This document shows, piece after piece, positions 31,144 through 43,087 of a stretch of DNA of 64,000 nt. The stretch is from NCBI RefSeq assembly GCF_018991925.1, contig NW_024753828.1, positions 5,227,839 through 5,291,838 of the forward strand. The letters are read 5' to 3'. The translations under genes and the position numbers were made by a program. The notes beneath the pieces are model-generated. The model saw only the letters and a program-made list of their open reading frames with translations. It was not told where the DNA came from and did no database searches. Origin of the DNA: Homarus americanus. Taxonomy: Eukaryota > Arthropoda > Malacostraca > Decapoda > Nephropidae. Position 1 is the stretch's first letter; each line of letters starts with the position of its first letter.

Positions 31144-31974
31144 CTGTGAAGCACCATACACATGCCATGCACAAACTTAAATAAACAGCATTTAAAGAAA
31201 AGCTACAAATTGCAATTGTACAACAAATACTGTATGAGCCCTCCAATGTATTTGTGAAGACTGCTCATTAAGCCTTACCCTTTATAGGATTTTAGGCCGA
31301 AAACACCCTTTCTCAGAATTGAAATTTAATGTGTCTAACTACTGAAGTATATCTAGAATAACACAAACACCAAAAATTGACCATGAAAAATCAGGGATGG
31401 CAAAACCCATTGTTTGAAAATTGGATTTTAATGATATTATGTCGATTTTAATAAGTTTTAAATATTTGTAGCCTTTTTTATAACTTTTTAATATGCAATT
31501 AATCATAAACATTACAACAGGATGATTTAGCAATCATTTATACTCATTTCCATCCCCAAAAATCACTGTAAAGGCCAAATATAAAAAACACAAGCTTTGA
31601 TCAGTCATCCAGACTCATCCTGCATGCTTAAAGACAAAAACTAAGTTTAAGTTCACTTTAATGCATCAAAAAGACTATTCTACTTTCACAGTTGAAAGTT
31701 TTAAAGAATTCATTTAAGTACAGTTGAAAAATGAGGGAGATGGGCAGTGGCAACTTGACTTCCCTGGACCAGTATAATACTGTACAAGATCTGAACACAT
31801 AAGAATCAGAGACTCAGAGCCCAACCATTAACAGAAGCAGTCACCAGTTTTACTGGACAGTGGCAACTTAGCTTCCTTGTACAGTAACCAGGATCTGAGA
31901 TGTGTGTGGCCCTGTAAGAAGGCTTATTAATTATCACCACTTTTATCAGTGTAAATAGTTCACATTCTATTTTG

Positions 31975-32204
31975 AACTCAAACCACAGGGACACAACGCA
32001 CCCCTGTCTAACAACGACATTTACACTGTATTTCAAATGTTTCACTTTCTTTCCCATTTACTCTTACTGTTGCCCTGCTGTCGTCATCATAAAAGGCTTT
32101 TACTGCATTTAATAGCCTTACTCCCACCCCATACACTCCTAAAGCTTTCCACAATGCTTTTCTTTTCACCCTATCATGTGCCTTTTCCAAATCTACTATA
32201 ACTC
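31975..32204 (-). pseudogene. LINE reverse transcriptase fragment
   Basis: The minus strand reads VDLEKAHDRVKRKALWKALG, VYGVGVRLLNAVKAFYDDDS, RATVRVNGKESETFEI, then in another frame VNVVVRQGCVVSLWF. This is the non-LTR RT block with D-L-E-K-A-(Y/F)-D-R-V and V-x-Q-G-C-x-x-S-P-x-L-F; Pro is lost (SLWF). It lies in the last intron region of the minus-strand gene. A frameshift near 32030 and the lack of flanking domains show a dead 5'-truncated copy. Confidence 0.85.
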
Positions 32205-32589
32205 ATTAAAACTCTCGGTAATAAAACAACAACAAAATTATTAAACTCTTGAAAAAAGCCACAGGACAAAAAAGTCTTGTTTGGTTTAAACCTTGGTTTG
32301 TCAGCCATACTATATTCACCCTCAAAGAGCAAGACAATATCATCCTCTTTACAACACACTACAGTAGGCTAGCTTTAAACTCTTAACTCGGAAAGTAAAT
32401 TACTGTCCATTATAATTCTGCAAATAATCTTCATAAAGGCAAAAACCTAAAGCAAGATAACCTTAAAAATTATCACTAAAAAGGCAAGAGCAAAAACTGG
32501 ATGAGATGCACAATACAGCAGCAGCCAACATGCAACAAGGAAGCCAAAAACCTTACCGAGTTACAGTCAACCCACAGTTTACTCGGTTA

Positions 32590-33300
32590 ATTACCAGTGG
32601 TTTGGTACAGTAAAGCTGCAGTAAGATGAATTAGATGAGAAGAGCCTTAGCAAGGTTAAGTTTGGGTAGGTAAAGTTATGAGAGCCTTGATAGGGTTAAA
32701 TTTGGTTAGGTTAAGTTATGATAGCCTTGGTAGGGTTAAATTTAGGCAGGTTTAGCTGGGTCATAGTCTTTATAAGGAAACAATTGGGTAGGGTTAAATA
32801 GTCAAGTCAGAACTGGATTGATTTAGTCATGAATAAATGTGGATAACTGTGTGCATAAAAATTAGAATACATTAGATTGGACTGGGATAAATTGTTGAAT
32901 CCAAAATTGCTCTGTGGGTCTGGTTTTGTCTGATTTGAGTAGGTTTACAGATTGGTTTCTGTTCATTAGGATTAGCCTGGTTCTGGTTTAGTTTATTCGG
33001 ATTTGGTTGGGTTGGAACGTGTCGAGTTTGATTTAATGTGGTTTGGTTTAGCTCGTCATGGTAGGTTTAGCTTGCTGTGGATATGTTTATTTTGTTGTAG
33101 TTTGAATTATTTTGATGTGGTTATGCTTAGTTGTGGTTAAGTTTAGTTTGTCGCCCTTAAGTCTATTTTGCTGTGGTTAGGGTTAGCTTCTTATGATTAG
33201 GTTTAATTTGTTGCTGTTAAGTTTAGTTTTGTGATTAGGTTTAGCATCTTGTTGTTAGGTTTATTCAGTTGTGGTTGGGTGTGTTTAATTTGTGATGAAA
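32590..33300. repeat. Degenerate GGTTTAG/GGTTAAGTT-rich array
   Basis: The first part repeats GGTTAAATTTGGTTAGGTTA with GAGAGCCTTGATAGG about every 50 bp (32640-32760). The second part (33000-33290) repeats a roughly 22-bp word TTTAGTTTGTTGTGGTTAGG. The array is strand-asymmetric (G/T on +) and lies in an intron. Confidence 0.65.
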
Positions 33301-34143
33301 CACCAAAACCCCAACTTACATGGAAGGTATGGTGGCTAAATTGGAACACGTCGCCCCATTCCCTATAACCATCATATAACACAGTCTTTCAAATTTAACT
33401 GCTACTTAATACATGATGACAGAAGGCCAAGGTTCAAGTACTACAGTGGTGATTACAACAATTTTGCAAGAAGTCTGCAAAGAGTTTTGAGCTTGGAGGT
33501 AAAATTTTACATGATGTCATTAACAAAGCCCTTCAAATTTAATAACTTAACCATTAACTTTAAATAATAAATATATTACTTATGAGCATGTATACTGCAT
33601 GCATACAGTATATTTTTCCAATATATTAAAAAAGCTTACCAAAAGAAAAAAATTAAATAACCCTGCCCACTTGATAGGGGGAGTTGTATCATGGAGGAAC
33701 TATGTCAAAGAGGTGTGACAAAAGTTCTGTATGCACAAATATGCCTCCAGGGAAATATATCACAAGGAGAAATATCCCATGACAGTGGCTTCTCTCATAC
33801 AGTAGCTCCTCACCACAGAGAAGCATGTTGGGATGAAAACATGGGAAAACTAAAAGTTGGAAATTCTATTCATTCACCCATTTCATTCAAGTCATGAAGT
33901 TAGAAACAAGTTTTTATGTATAGAAAATTTATCTTAAACATTTTCTTCCCAAGAGTGTGATATCTAAAGTATTACCATGACAAGGTTAGGTAAGGTTATG
34001 CTGACGAAAAACAATACGAAGCAGTACTGTACCGTATAGTCGATGGAGGCAGCAAGGATGCTCCAGGTGATAGGTCTGAGGTAACACTTACAACACTGAT
34101 CACTACTCAACACCTGCCCTAGCCAGAGTGGGCGTCATCTTAC

Positions 34144-34494
34144 TTCTTTTAGTTTTGGAGGATATAGGCTTGAGCACGGGTGGCGTAGGTGTGGGCGTGG
34201 CACTGCATGTGGGCGGGTTGGCAGGGTTCAGCAGCAGGTCGCTGGAGGAGTGTTGTTTCCGCCCTGGGGGTAACACAGGCGCCAAAGACACTCCCATGGC
34301 TCCTGATGTACTTGTTCCTGGTACAGCTGCAGCTCCTCCCCCCACTCCTTGTCCGCTACTGCCACCCACAGACTGCACGACAGTGGCCTCCTCGGAGAGA
34401 GTGCGAGCGTGAGGCGACCGCCGAGCCAAGTTACGGGCGTGGGCGGGGGAACCAGGCATGCTGGTGCTGGTGCTGGTGTTGCTGCTTCCCTCAC
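34144..34494 (-). CDS. Exon of the minus-strand gene: Ser/Gly/Pro-rich region
   Basis: Acceptor ...CATGTGTCAG at 34495-34497; donor GTAAGA at 34143 down. The first codon is split (G plus GT). Encodes a low-complexity stretch: GEGSSNTSTSTSMPGSPAHA, a basic patch (ARNLARRSPHARTLSEEA), a Gly/Ala run, KQHSSSDLLLNP and a Pro/Thr-rich end finishing KPISSKTKR. Reading through the donor would stop after ARAGVE (34103), so a retained-intron end is also possible. RxxS-type motifs suggest a phosphorylated, disordered tail (inference). Confidence 0.6.
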
Positions 34495-34971
34495 CTGACA
34501 CATGTAGTAGGGTTACTAGTAAATTACTTAAGATTTAAATAGCTGACCATTTTATAAAAAATTCATACTACTGTATAGCAAATACCTTATTACGAAACCA
34601 AAAATACAACAGCAAACAAAAATATAAAAGGCTGCTATAAGTGCCATTAATACATGTTACAGGTGGATGACTAACCTAATGTAAACAAAAATCTCATTCA
34701 CTAAGAGGCCTTTGTTACATCTGTGACAACTTTAAAGTCTAACATTCATCCAAACTACATAGGTAAAAAATCACACACACACATTGTATGTGAAGTAATT
34801 TATATGGTTGTGTACATGTTAGAATGTGCACATATGTATTTCTGGTTGTATGTGTGTGTGTGTGTGTTTCAAATACACTACACTATTTCAGTTGATGTGA
34901 GGAGGGTACTGTACTGCATAGTTGGTGCCTAACCCATCTTAACATAATTCATATAGTTACATGTTACCTAC

Positions 34972-35110
34972 CTGGACGGCCTCTAGTAACAACAAGCTGT
35001 CGCTGTGTGTGGAGAATCTGTCGCAGATGGTGGTCAAGGACGTCTTCGTGTTGTCGTGTGACCAGCGGCTTCAACGACCCGCTTTTAACAGTAGTGGCTC
35101 CCTCTGGCTG
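34972..35110 (-). CDS. Exon of the minus-strand gene: predicted helical segment
   Basis: Acceptor CTGTGCAG before 35110 and donor CCAG|GTAGGT at 34971. It starts in phase 0 after the 36530-36673 exon and ends in phase 1. Encodes QPEGATTVKSGSLKPLVTRQ then HEDVLDHHLRQILHTQRQLV. The second half looks like an amphipathic helix rich in His, Gln and Leu, the most ordered-looking part of the known product. Confidence 0.68.
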
Positions 35111-35610
35111 CTGCACAGGACGATTCAAAATGATAAAAGAGCAAGTAGAAGACACACTAAGATAAATCTACCAGTTCATTTTTAGTCACCTGGGCAAGCA
35201 GGTGAAAGATTTATGTACATCATCTTACTACAGGTGACAGGTCATCCATCACCTCCTCAATCTCTACAAGAATCAGGATCTTGGAAGGACAGCAATACAC
35301 ATGATATTCTTTTATACCACACCCACTGACAGAAGTTTCTAATTTGTCCGTGATTTGTAAAATTTTAAGTCAAATCTGTCTGAATTTTTCCAATAGTTTA
35401 TAGTAATAACAATGCGTATGTACACAAGAACCATCAGTCGACTGCTATGTCTGGCACCGCACCGCATCTAGATGCGACGAGAAACCACATAGTGTGAAAG
35501 GGGTCTAACCCACCAGGTCCACAGTTGTGGGATCTTGAACTGTAAGTGAACAGCTAAGGAGGGGTAGCTTTTAGGGTATTATTGCAATTTCACTCCCAAT
35601 TGGGTTTTAG

Positions 35611-35690
35611 CCTGTCGTGGTTCAATAGACTACTGCCTGACTACCAGTCATGGTAGCCCAGGCTCAAATCCCATCACGCAAAGATGAAAA
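35611..35690 (+). repeat. tRNA-derived SINE head
   Basis: TGGTTCAATAG fits the RNA polymerase III A box and GGCTCAAATCC fits the B box with one mismatch, about 45 bp apart, with CCATCACG after it. tRNA-like spacing and no intact acceptor stem or CCA indicate a SINE relic rather than a tRNA gene. Confidence 0.5.
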
Positions 35691-36529
35691 TTATTTACGG
35701 TATCAAAATTTTGAACAAAAGTATTTTTAAATTCATTATGGCCAGAAATTTAGCAAAAATGCCCTTTCTCTCGGTATTGGAACTGAATGTTTCTCTAATT
35801 CAGTACATCCAGAATAAAAGTAAATCACCCAAAATCATCACTGAAAAACTACAGGAAGCAAGTAACTAGTGTTGAAAAATTAATCTAAATTTTCCAAGTC
35901 ATTAGAATCGGTACAGTGATCACAACACTGCCTCCTTATAGACCAAAGAAAGAGTTAAGTCTCCAATGGGATGTACAGTATCTGCACTGGTACTCTACTT
36001 ACTTTAAACCTACTGCAGTACAGTACTTCTTAATAAATGACTTTGCCTTAAGCAGATGGGTAATTTGCCCCAACTTTCTAATTACCAGTAAGCATTTGCA
36101 AATTCATCTTCAGAATCAAAATACAAATAATGGATTTGTTAACATGTTACGTAAGAAACACTTTCATTTTAAAGAACACAAAAGCAAAATGTTTTCTATC
36201 AATATCTTAAGTGTTAGGTAGTATTTGTTATAAATGTTATGGAAATTTCAGATGCTAAAATGAACATGTCGCCTGGGGTTTATTTTTCTGGAGACTGTAC
36301 CATACTTGTATTACCTAGACTGCTGTTAATTCATTCATTCATTCACTCCTCCTTTCCCTCCTCGCCCCAGTGGGGCCTCGATACTCCTCTTTGTCTCGCA
36401 TCCTTACTTTTCTATCAGCTCCTCTCTCATTTCTCCTACCCCCTCCCTTTCCCTGTCACCCTCTCTCTTCCACCCACCTTCTCTCCCCTTCCTTCTACCC
36501 ACCCTCTCAATCTTCACCACTCCACTCAC

Positions 36530-36673
36530 CTGGGTGGAGGCTCCATCCAGGGCCTTGGTGACAGGAAAGACAAAGACGTTCTTGGGCAGGGTCTTGGGTA
36601 CCGAGGTGGGTGGTGGAGAGCGGATGAGGTGTTCGTGGACTTCTGACAGTGACAGCACTCCCTCCTGGCTCAC
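36530..36673 (-). CDS. Exon of the minus-strand gene
   Basis: Acceptor TCCCCCTAAG before 36673; donor CCAG|GTGAGT at 36529. It is 144 bp, phase 0 at both ends. Encodes VSQEGVLSLSEVHEHLIRSP, PPTSVPKTLPKNVFVFPVTK and ALDGASTQ. The pyrimidine-rich DNA just left of it on the + strand (36340-36520) is intronic CT-rich sequence, not coding. Confidence 0.68.
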
Positions 36674-36774
36674 CTTAGGGGGAGAAAGTGGAAGTTATTG
36701 TTGGTCTCTTAGGACAGTACTGTACGTGTATCTTTATGCTGTACTCTACTTAAATATGCATACTGGATATGCAG

Positions 36775-36870
36775 GATGTGGCGGCTCAGTAGATACAGCA
36801 CTCGCCTCATGTTCTAAAGATGACTGGTTCAATCCCTGGGCACTCCAGTCTATCCAGCAGTAATTTGGTA
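36775..36870 (+). repeat. tRNA-derived SINE head
   Basis: GGCGGCTCAGTAGATACAGC (A-box-like) and GGTTCAATCC (36826-36835, B box) are spaced as in tRNA-derived SINEs, with ACTCGCCTC between, a word shared with the 43287 copy. Confidence 0.55.
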
Positions 36871-37010
36871 TCTTAACTTTAGAGATTAGCTTTAGTTGAG
36901 GTATGGCGCTGTAAAATTAAGGTAGGTTCATTCAATACATAATTCAGCTATCTTACATAAGTTTAGGTTATTTAGTGGTGTTTCGTTGTATTGCCAATCC
37001 TGGGCGTTAC

Positions 37011-37106
37011 CTGTGTCACTAGCTGGGCACGGTCCTCAGGCTGGCTCCCACTGACACACTGCGTCGTCTCCTCCTCGTTGAGCGTCGTGTGAGAGTCAAA
37101 TACACG
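37011..37106 (-). CDS. Exon of the minus-strand gene (32 codons)
   Basis: Acceptor TTTGTTTCCAG before 37106; donor ACAG|GTAACG at 37010. It is 96 bp, phase 0 at both ends. Encodes RVFDSHTTLNEEETTQCVSG then SQPEDRAQLVTQ, an acidic polar segment. Confidence 0.68.
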
Positions 37107-38597
37107 CTGGAAACAAATATGTCATCTTGAATTATATATAATCCTATTATTTAAGGCACGACTTCTTTGTTATTTGATAAATAGAGTCGGGAGATGTTAG
37201 ACGGGTCAATGAAAAATATATTCACCAAGGCATCCCCTTACATTCTATTGGATAATACCAAATATCATACAGTTTAAATATATAAAATGCCCACACCTTC
37301 TGTGACACTGCCTGAGCACAGAACAAACAAAAAACACACACCAGTCCATGAACTGGGCAATATCGTGTAGGATATCATTAAGTTTCCTACAAGGACATAA
37401 TGTGGTGTGAGAAGCATGGCAATTAGAGATTATCATCCTTAACTGACCTTACAAAGTCAGGTAAAGGACAGGCCGTGACCTGACTTTACCTACAGTTGTG
37501 CTTGGCTAGGATTATATAAATACCAGAAAGTAGATAATCACATGTCAGAAATTATAGAAAAAAAAGCGGAGAATTTATTATAATCCCAAATAAGAAATAA
37601 ATACAGCAATACCCTGTAGTTTCCGAATATAAAATCTTGCACTTTTTTCACAACTAGCATTTTCCCGTTTACCAACGACCATAACATGATTCTTCTGCTC
37701 ACTAATTCCCTTTTATAAGTGACCTCATCGGTTAAATAAGATAAGCTTTTGTAAATTTAGAACTTATTTTACGTAAGGAAAGATGAGGTCAAGTTGTCAA
37801 TGGTTTGAGTTGTTTTTTAAGTGTTTTAACCAGACAGTTTTCCTCGTGTAAACCATTGTCGTATCTCCATCAATATACATCAGCGACAAAAATAAAAGTC
37901 ACATTCTTTTAAATCTCCATAAAAAAACACACAAGAAAAGCCCATTTTTCTTACTAATTTCCCATTATGTCCCCAACGGAATCTTTATCCACACCATAAC
38001 TTTTTTTTTATTTAACGCATATATACACCTGAAACATAACCTGACTTAACCCTTAAACATAACCTGACCACCCAGACACACAACCTTGACTTCACCCAGA
38101 CTTCATCCTGACACAACCGAGGCTTCACTTTGACACACACACACACACACACATACAAGGCCACCATGACAAAGTACCACTAACAGACGTCACAGTAAAC
38201 CCAGAACACAGACCTTCCTTATCTTACACCTGTTGACTGCCTGCTGGCGAATGGGGCGTGGTGGTGGCCTGCGCATGGTGAATACTGACCACTGGTGTTC
38301 ACTCATTGCTCAACAGTACATAAACACGTCACTGTACTCTCACCAGGTAAGTCTAAGTTTAACATGGTGAACATTGGCACACTTACAACACTGTTCTGTC
38401 ACCACTATATCCAATGGTAAGTCTAGCATGGTGAGGACAGACTGTATAGAAGCTTGAGCCAACTTGCTGGGTGAACTCAAGTCGCATTACGAGGTACTTC
38501 ACCCAATCACCGTTCAATAACCCACTAATAGGGAACACGCAACCCCGTCTTGGTGAATCTTTTCCACCAAGACTTTCTAGAGTGGGCGTCTCAGCCG

Positions 38598-38930
38598 CCA
38601 ATCAGAGTGCGTGTGCCAGTCACCAACCGGAGTACGTGTGCCAGTCACCAACCGGAGTACGTGTGCCAGTCACCAACCGGAGTACGTGTGCCAGTCACCA
38701 ACCGGAGTACGTGTGCCACTCACCAACCGGAGTACGTGTGCCAGTCACCAACCGGAGTACGTGTGCCAGTCACCAACCGGAGTACGTGTGCCACTCACCA
38801 ACCGGAGTACGTGTGCCAGTCACCAACCGGAGTACGTGTGCCAGTCACCAACCGGAGTACGTGTGCCACTCACCAACCGGAGTACGTGTGCCACTCACCA
38901 ACCACAGTAGGTATGCCAGTCACCAACCAG
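38598..38930. repeat. 25-bp minisatellite, about 13 copies
   Basis: The unit is GTGTGCCAGTCACCAACCGG plus AGTAC. Most copies are identical; one position alternates CAG/CAC, giving the order G G G G C G G C G G C C G, so part of the array looks like a 75-bp trimer. Flanking units are diverged. It lies in the intron between the 37 kb and 40 kb exons. Confidence 0.95.
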
Positions 38931-39759
38931 TCAAGGGGAAGTGGGAGGGGGGGCAGTGTGAACCATATCCCCACTACAGTATAAATATTTCATTCATCTC
39001 CACTGTTCGATAACTCGCACTGCTGACAGTCTAAGTCGGATCTCACCATTTTTCACACACACTCCAGTGACTGGTAACCTATGGTTATGGAGAAAGTCTA
39101 CCACAACCAAGTAATCATGTCGTTCACCTATCCAGCGTCAGCTATTAGAATTAAGGCGTCACTTTCCTCGGCACACCCCCCGATAAATGATCCTGGCACA
39201 CGGAGGCTCAAACAATTACTGGTGTTGTACTGGGAGTATTAAACGACACACACCTCCACCGCGGGACGTCACGACTCTTACTGGCAGTCTGGCACACTGG
39301 GGCTAGTGGTTGTCAAGTGTAACTGACTCACAAACACACTTAAAGGTGGTCAGGCCTGGTAGTACTGTGTTTACATCACGACCGCCGGATTCTTGCAAGG
39401 CCTGGTTAACTATACGGCTAAATAAGCATAGTGTAAATTAATATAACTTGGTTCACCTGAAGATTGGCCCCTCCTGCTTATTTCACTTGTCACTGAACAC
39501 TCGTACGCTGCCTGGGGGGGGGGGGGTAGCGCTAGGGTAATCTTAGGTGAAACAGTTAAATAATTTACGGGTAATCTTTCAAGTCATAAACTAATTTAGT
39601 CCATTTCAATCCGACTTAAGACTAACCAAGCCTAATTTACTTTAAAAATAGTATAGCCAAACATAACCTACCCCATTGTGGAACTTCTCTAGCCTACCCA
39701 AATCTACCATAAAACTAACCTAGCATAGCCTAATTATCGAATTGGTTAAATGTAACACA

Positions 39760-40100
39760 AGATTGGTGGTGATTGGCCAACCAACACGAGAGAATGAAGC
39801 TGATTGGCAGCCTGTATAGCAGGGGGTGGTGGTGATTGACGCTCATTGGTAGGCTGGAAATTCTGCTAACACAGGAGGGATTGGCTAGCTCAGGCGCAGG
39901 AAATAAGCTTACTGGGTAGCTGGAGTGATGAAATAATGCTGACTGATTGAAATGTAACAAAGAAACAATACAAACCAACTGGCTGTAACGCTCTACGAAA
40001 CTGGCGCTGAGTGGCTGCCTGAAACGCGGGAGTATTAACGATTGGCTAGCTGGAGCGCGGGAATGCTGATGATTGGCCAGCTGTCAACATTAAGACTGTG
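39760..40100. repeat. Degenerate tandem repeat of about 30-35 bp with ATTGGC cores
   Basis: About ten diverged units follow GATTGGCTAGCTGGAGCGCG plus GGAATGCTGAT; the clearest two are at 40039-40085, others at 39760-39900. Each unit carries an inverted CCAAT box. Spacing is irregular through small indels. It is intronic to the minus-strand gene. Confidence 0.6.
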
Positions 40101-40200
40101 CGCGCGAAATTCAATAACCTAAACACTGGCCAAAATGTGGTAAACGACTTTTCAAATTATATAACGATATATTAATTATAAAATGACACCTGCAACTTAC

Positions 40201-40463
40201 CTGTAAATATGGGTTATCTTGCCGTGACAGTCTGATGGCCTCCATATCAATGCCAATGTCACGGTTCTTGACAGGTGTGTGGTGGACAAGTCCTGACACC
40301 GAGGCTCCGCCCTCCACCGATGACGATGTAGCCATTTCAGATGACGTCATGATCCCCGGTGACGCCAGAGCCTCCGAAGATGACGTCATTTCCTGTTCAC
40401 TGATATCATGGCGCGCCAGCACGACCGTCTCTTCCGTCCAGTTACTTCCCGTTTCTTCCGCCT
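40201..40463 (-). CDS. Exon of the minus-strand gene: Ser/Thr-rich acidic region
   Basis: Acceptor TTATTTACAG before 40463 and donor TACAG|GTAAGT at 40200, both strong. It is 263 bp, entering in phase 1 (AG completes Glu) and leaving in phase 0. Encodes AEETGSNWTEETVVLARHDI, SEQEMTSSSEALASPGIMTS, then GLVHHTPVKNRDIGIDMEAI and RLSRQDNPYLQ. No known domain. Acidic and Ser-rich stretches suggest a disordered, phosphorylated cytosolic region. Confidence 0.75.
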
Positions 40464-41215
40464 CTGTAAATAATAAGTTAATGTTGACAATTAGTCTACA
40501 GTGCGTGAATGAAAAAGTGTATAAACTCTTCGTAAACAAATTCCCTTTTGTAAGCCAGTTTTGAGGCATAATGTCCCACAAGTTTGTTCTTATTTATGAT
40601 TAGGACGTACAGTATATGCTGTTATTCTGAAGAAAATTCACTGTTTAAACTGAAGTCTGTTGATGACAAATTATTTCTATTGTTGCAAGGTACAGTATTG
40701 TATATATAAACTGATGTCATTAATTTGGTTTGTAAAATATCTAACAATAAACTAATATCATTATCTAAGAAGTTTCCTTTATTGTTTTTTTGACCTCATG
40801 TCCATCACTGTCGCTTCCGGAGAAAATTATTTGTTTTTATCACTATATATCCTAATCATCTTAAGAGTTGTCACTTATTTAGGCAGGTTAGGTTAAGTTA
40901 TATATTAGGTTCGGTTTCGTTTTAAGCAAATCCTTAGGTGAAATAAACCGAAGGGTGAATCTTCCGGTGAACCAACTTAATCATTTGTCATCTACCATCA
41001 TCCACGGCTTCTGAGGACAATATTTAAAAAGAAAAAAAAAGAGTAACAATTACTCCCGTCAGCTGGTGTAGTGGAGCGGGTGAGCCAGGTGGAACTGGGG
41101 AATAACGATCCGTAAATGTCATGCTCTGAGGCCACTGGAGGTCAAACCTGTGTGGGAGGGGGGAGTGAAGGTGACCTCAAGGACATGGGAGAAGCAGGGA
41201 GGTGTAGGTGTCCCT

Positions 41216-41292
41216 CACCACCACCACCCACCATCCTTCACCACCACCCACCATCCTTCACCACCACCATCCTTCACCACCACCCACCATCC
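41216..41292. repeat. Short minisatellite, CACCACCCACCATCCTTCA unit
   Basis: Four near-identical 17-20 bp units rich in CCACC lie in tandem. The + strand frame across it is compositional. Confidence 0.85.
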
Positions 41293-41407
41293 TGTCACAC
41301 AACACTCGAGTCATTGATTTCCCCTCTTAGTGAATATTTGAAGGAGTACCTCTCTCTCTCTACTATTGATCACTCTTCGTTCCTCTCCCTTCACGTGTCG
41401 ATAGTTT

Positions 41408-41409
<2 letters not shown>

Positions 41410-41445
<36 letters not shown>
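41410..41445. repeat. (TC)n microsatellite
   Basis: Uninterrupted CT dinucleotides, about 18 copies. Confidence 0.97.
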
Positions 41446-41449
<4 letters not shown>

Positions 41450-42599
41450 GCACACACGTTTGTATGGTTACTTTACAACACTTATACAAGCTCGCATGCA
41501 CACACATATACATAATACATAGTGTATCACGTCAGGTTCCCATACGCAGAGTAACACATTTACTCTCACGCGTACACACACACACACAAACATCATAAGC
41601 ATATCCTCCATCCCCGAAACACACACACACAAGTAATGTAAATCCAACCAGGAATTCCTACTCAAGAGAGGGTCAGAGGTCAACTTCCTGCCAGACCTGA
41701 GCTGCTGCATATATTCAACACCACAAATAGACGCAACTGTACTCGTCATCACACACCTCGACTAACCCGAGAATTATACTTTTAAATTACCAACTTTACC
41801 TTGAACTGTCACTAGAGGTGTTTACTGAAACTCTTTAGTCAGTTTCTGGGGCAGTAATATCTTCCCCTGATTGAGATATGTACCTTAGGTTAGGTTAAGT
41901 CAGGTTAGGTCATAAAGACGTAGTAGAAGACACCTTGGAGAACCTTACTCTTATCTTAGTTCAGTCATAAGGTTTTTACCCAAGTAGATGATTGTTAATC
42001 CTCGAGAAAAAGAAGAAATTAAACAAAATAAGATAATAGGAAGAAAAGAAAAAACAAATAAATGAGCGTACAAGACAAAAGACGAATAAACACTAACACA
42101 CTGACGAGGAAAAAACACTAGAAAATGAATGACATGAAAAATATAAATGAAAAAAAAAAAACTCAGAATAATATAGTGATAAGAAATTTATGAAAATGCA
42201 AAATAAAAATATAAAGAATAATGAAAAGTGAAATAAAAAAAATGCGAGTGTGGTCGAAGCCTTACACACATTAGACTGCGGATGTTTTAGCGGGAATGCC
42301 TCTCCTCCACCCTCTCCACTAGGACACGGAGTAATCCATGAATATGATGTATTTCTTTGTGTATGAACCTCTGTCCTGCGTGGCAGTGAGAAGTGATACC
42401 ACCCTCAGTGTCAAGACCTGACTGAATTACTCAGAATAGGCAAACTGTACTACAAGCTTTGCCAATAAATTTGTTAAACTAAAAAAACATGCCTACTCTA
42501 ACGGTTAGGTTCAAGTTATCATTTACATTTATCCCCATGTGTTCATAGAAAAGGGGATCCAGACTTTAGCTCCAATTATTAGTGCGTGTTTTAGCGTCA

Positions 42600-42975
42600 C
42601 TCTGGTAACCACCACCCACGCACTGTTGACATCGCTCAGCTGAAGCGAGTTCCAGCCATCGTGGTTGCTCAAAATATCGATCAGCTGTGGAAGGTTCAAG
42701 TGACGTAGTGGGTCGGCATTATGAACATTAGAATGGAGGAAACTGCAGCGGGCCTATTGGCCCATACTGGGCAGTCCCGTTTACACCCAACCCCTATTGC
42801 TCATATAAGCATCCAACCTATGTTTGAAGCTATTCAGCGTATTCAAGTTAATGATGATATTTGGTAACTTGTTCCATTCATCCACTACTCTGTTTCCAAA
42901 CCAGTGTTTACCTATTTCACGCCTAAATCTAAATTTGTGTAATTTAAAACCATTGTTACGAGTTCGCTCCTTTGT
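42600..42975 (-). mobile_element. LINE 3' end: RT C-terminal segment plus 3' UTR
   Basis: The minus strand from 42975 reads ITKERTRNNGFKLHKFRFRR, EIGKHWFGNRVVDEWNKLPN, then LNTLNSFKHRLDAYMSNRG and stops at 42781-42783. This is the C-terminal signature of many LINE ORF2 proteins (F-x-N-R-V-V-x-x-W-N-x-L-P...FKxRLD). The following 3' region contains conserved-looking AATAGGCCCGCTGCAGTTTC. The copy is 5'-truncated at an (AT)n tract. Active LINE RT would sit further upstream. Confidence 0.8.
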
Positions 42976-43010
42976 GATGTAGTCTTTGAAATTGGTTGTA
43001 TATTAAGACT

Positions 43011-43012
<2 letters not shown>

Positions 43013-43083
<71 letters not shown>
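43013..43083. repeat. (AT)n microsatellite, about 35 copies
   Basis: Pure AT dinucleotides at the truncation point of the LINE fragment. Long AT tracts are prone to length error in assemblies. Confidence 0.97.

Positions 43084-43087
<4 letters not shown>

Noticed and set aside
34103..34143. C-terminus ARAGVE with stop as the normal end of the minus-strand gene
   Set aside because: It requires reading through a strong donor (AGAA|GTAAGA); two downstream exons fit the spliced phase, so this is at most a retained-intron form.
35611..35690. Functional tRNA gene
   Set aside because: A and B boxes fit, but no 7-bp acceptor stem, anticodon loop or terminator run was evident; kept as a SINE head only.
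38471..39013. 180-codon open frame on the + strand
   Set aside because: It is the read-through of the 25-bp minisatellite; the other two frames are equally open, and there is no signal, domain or splice context.
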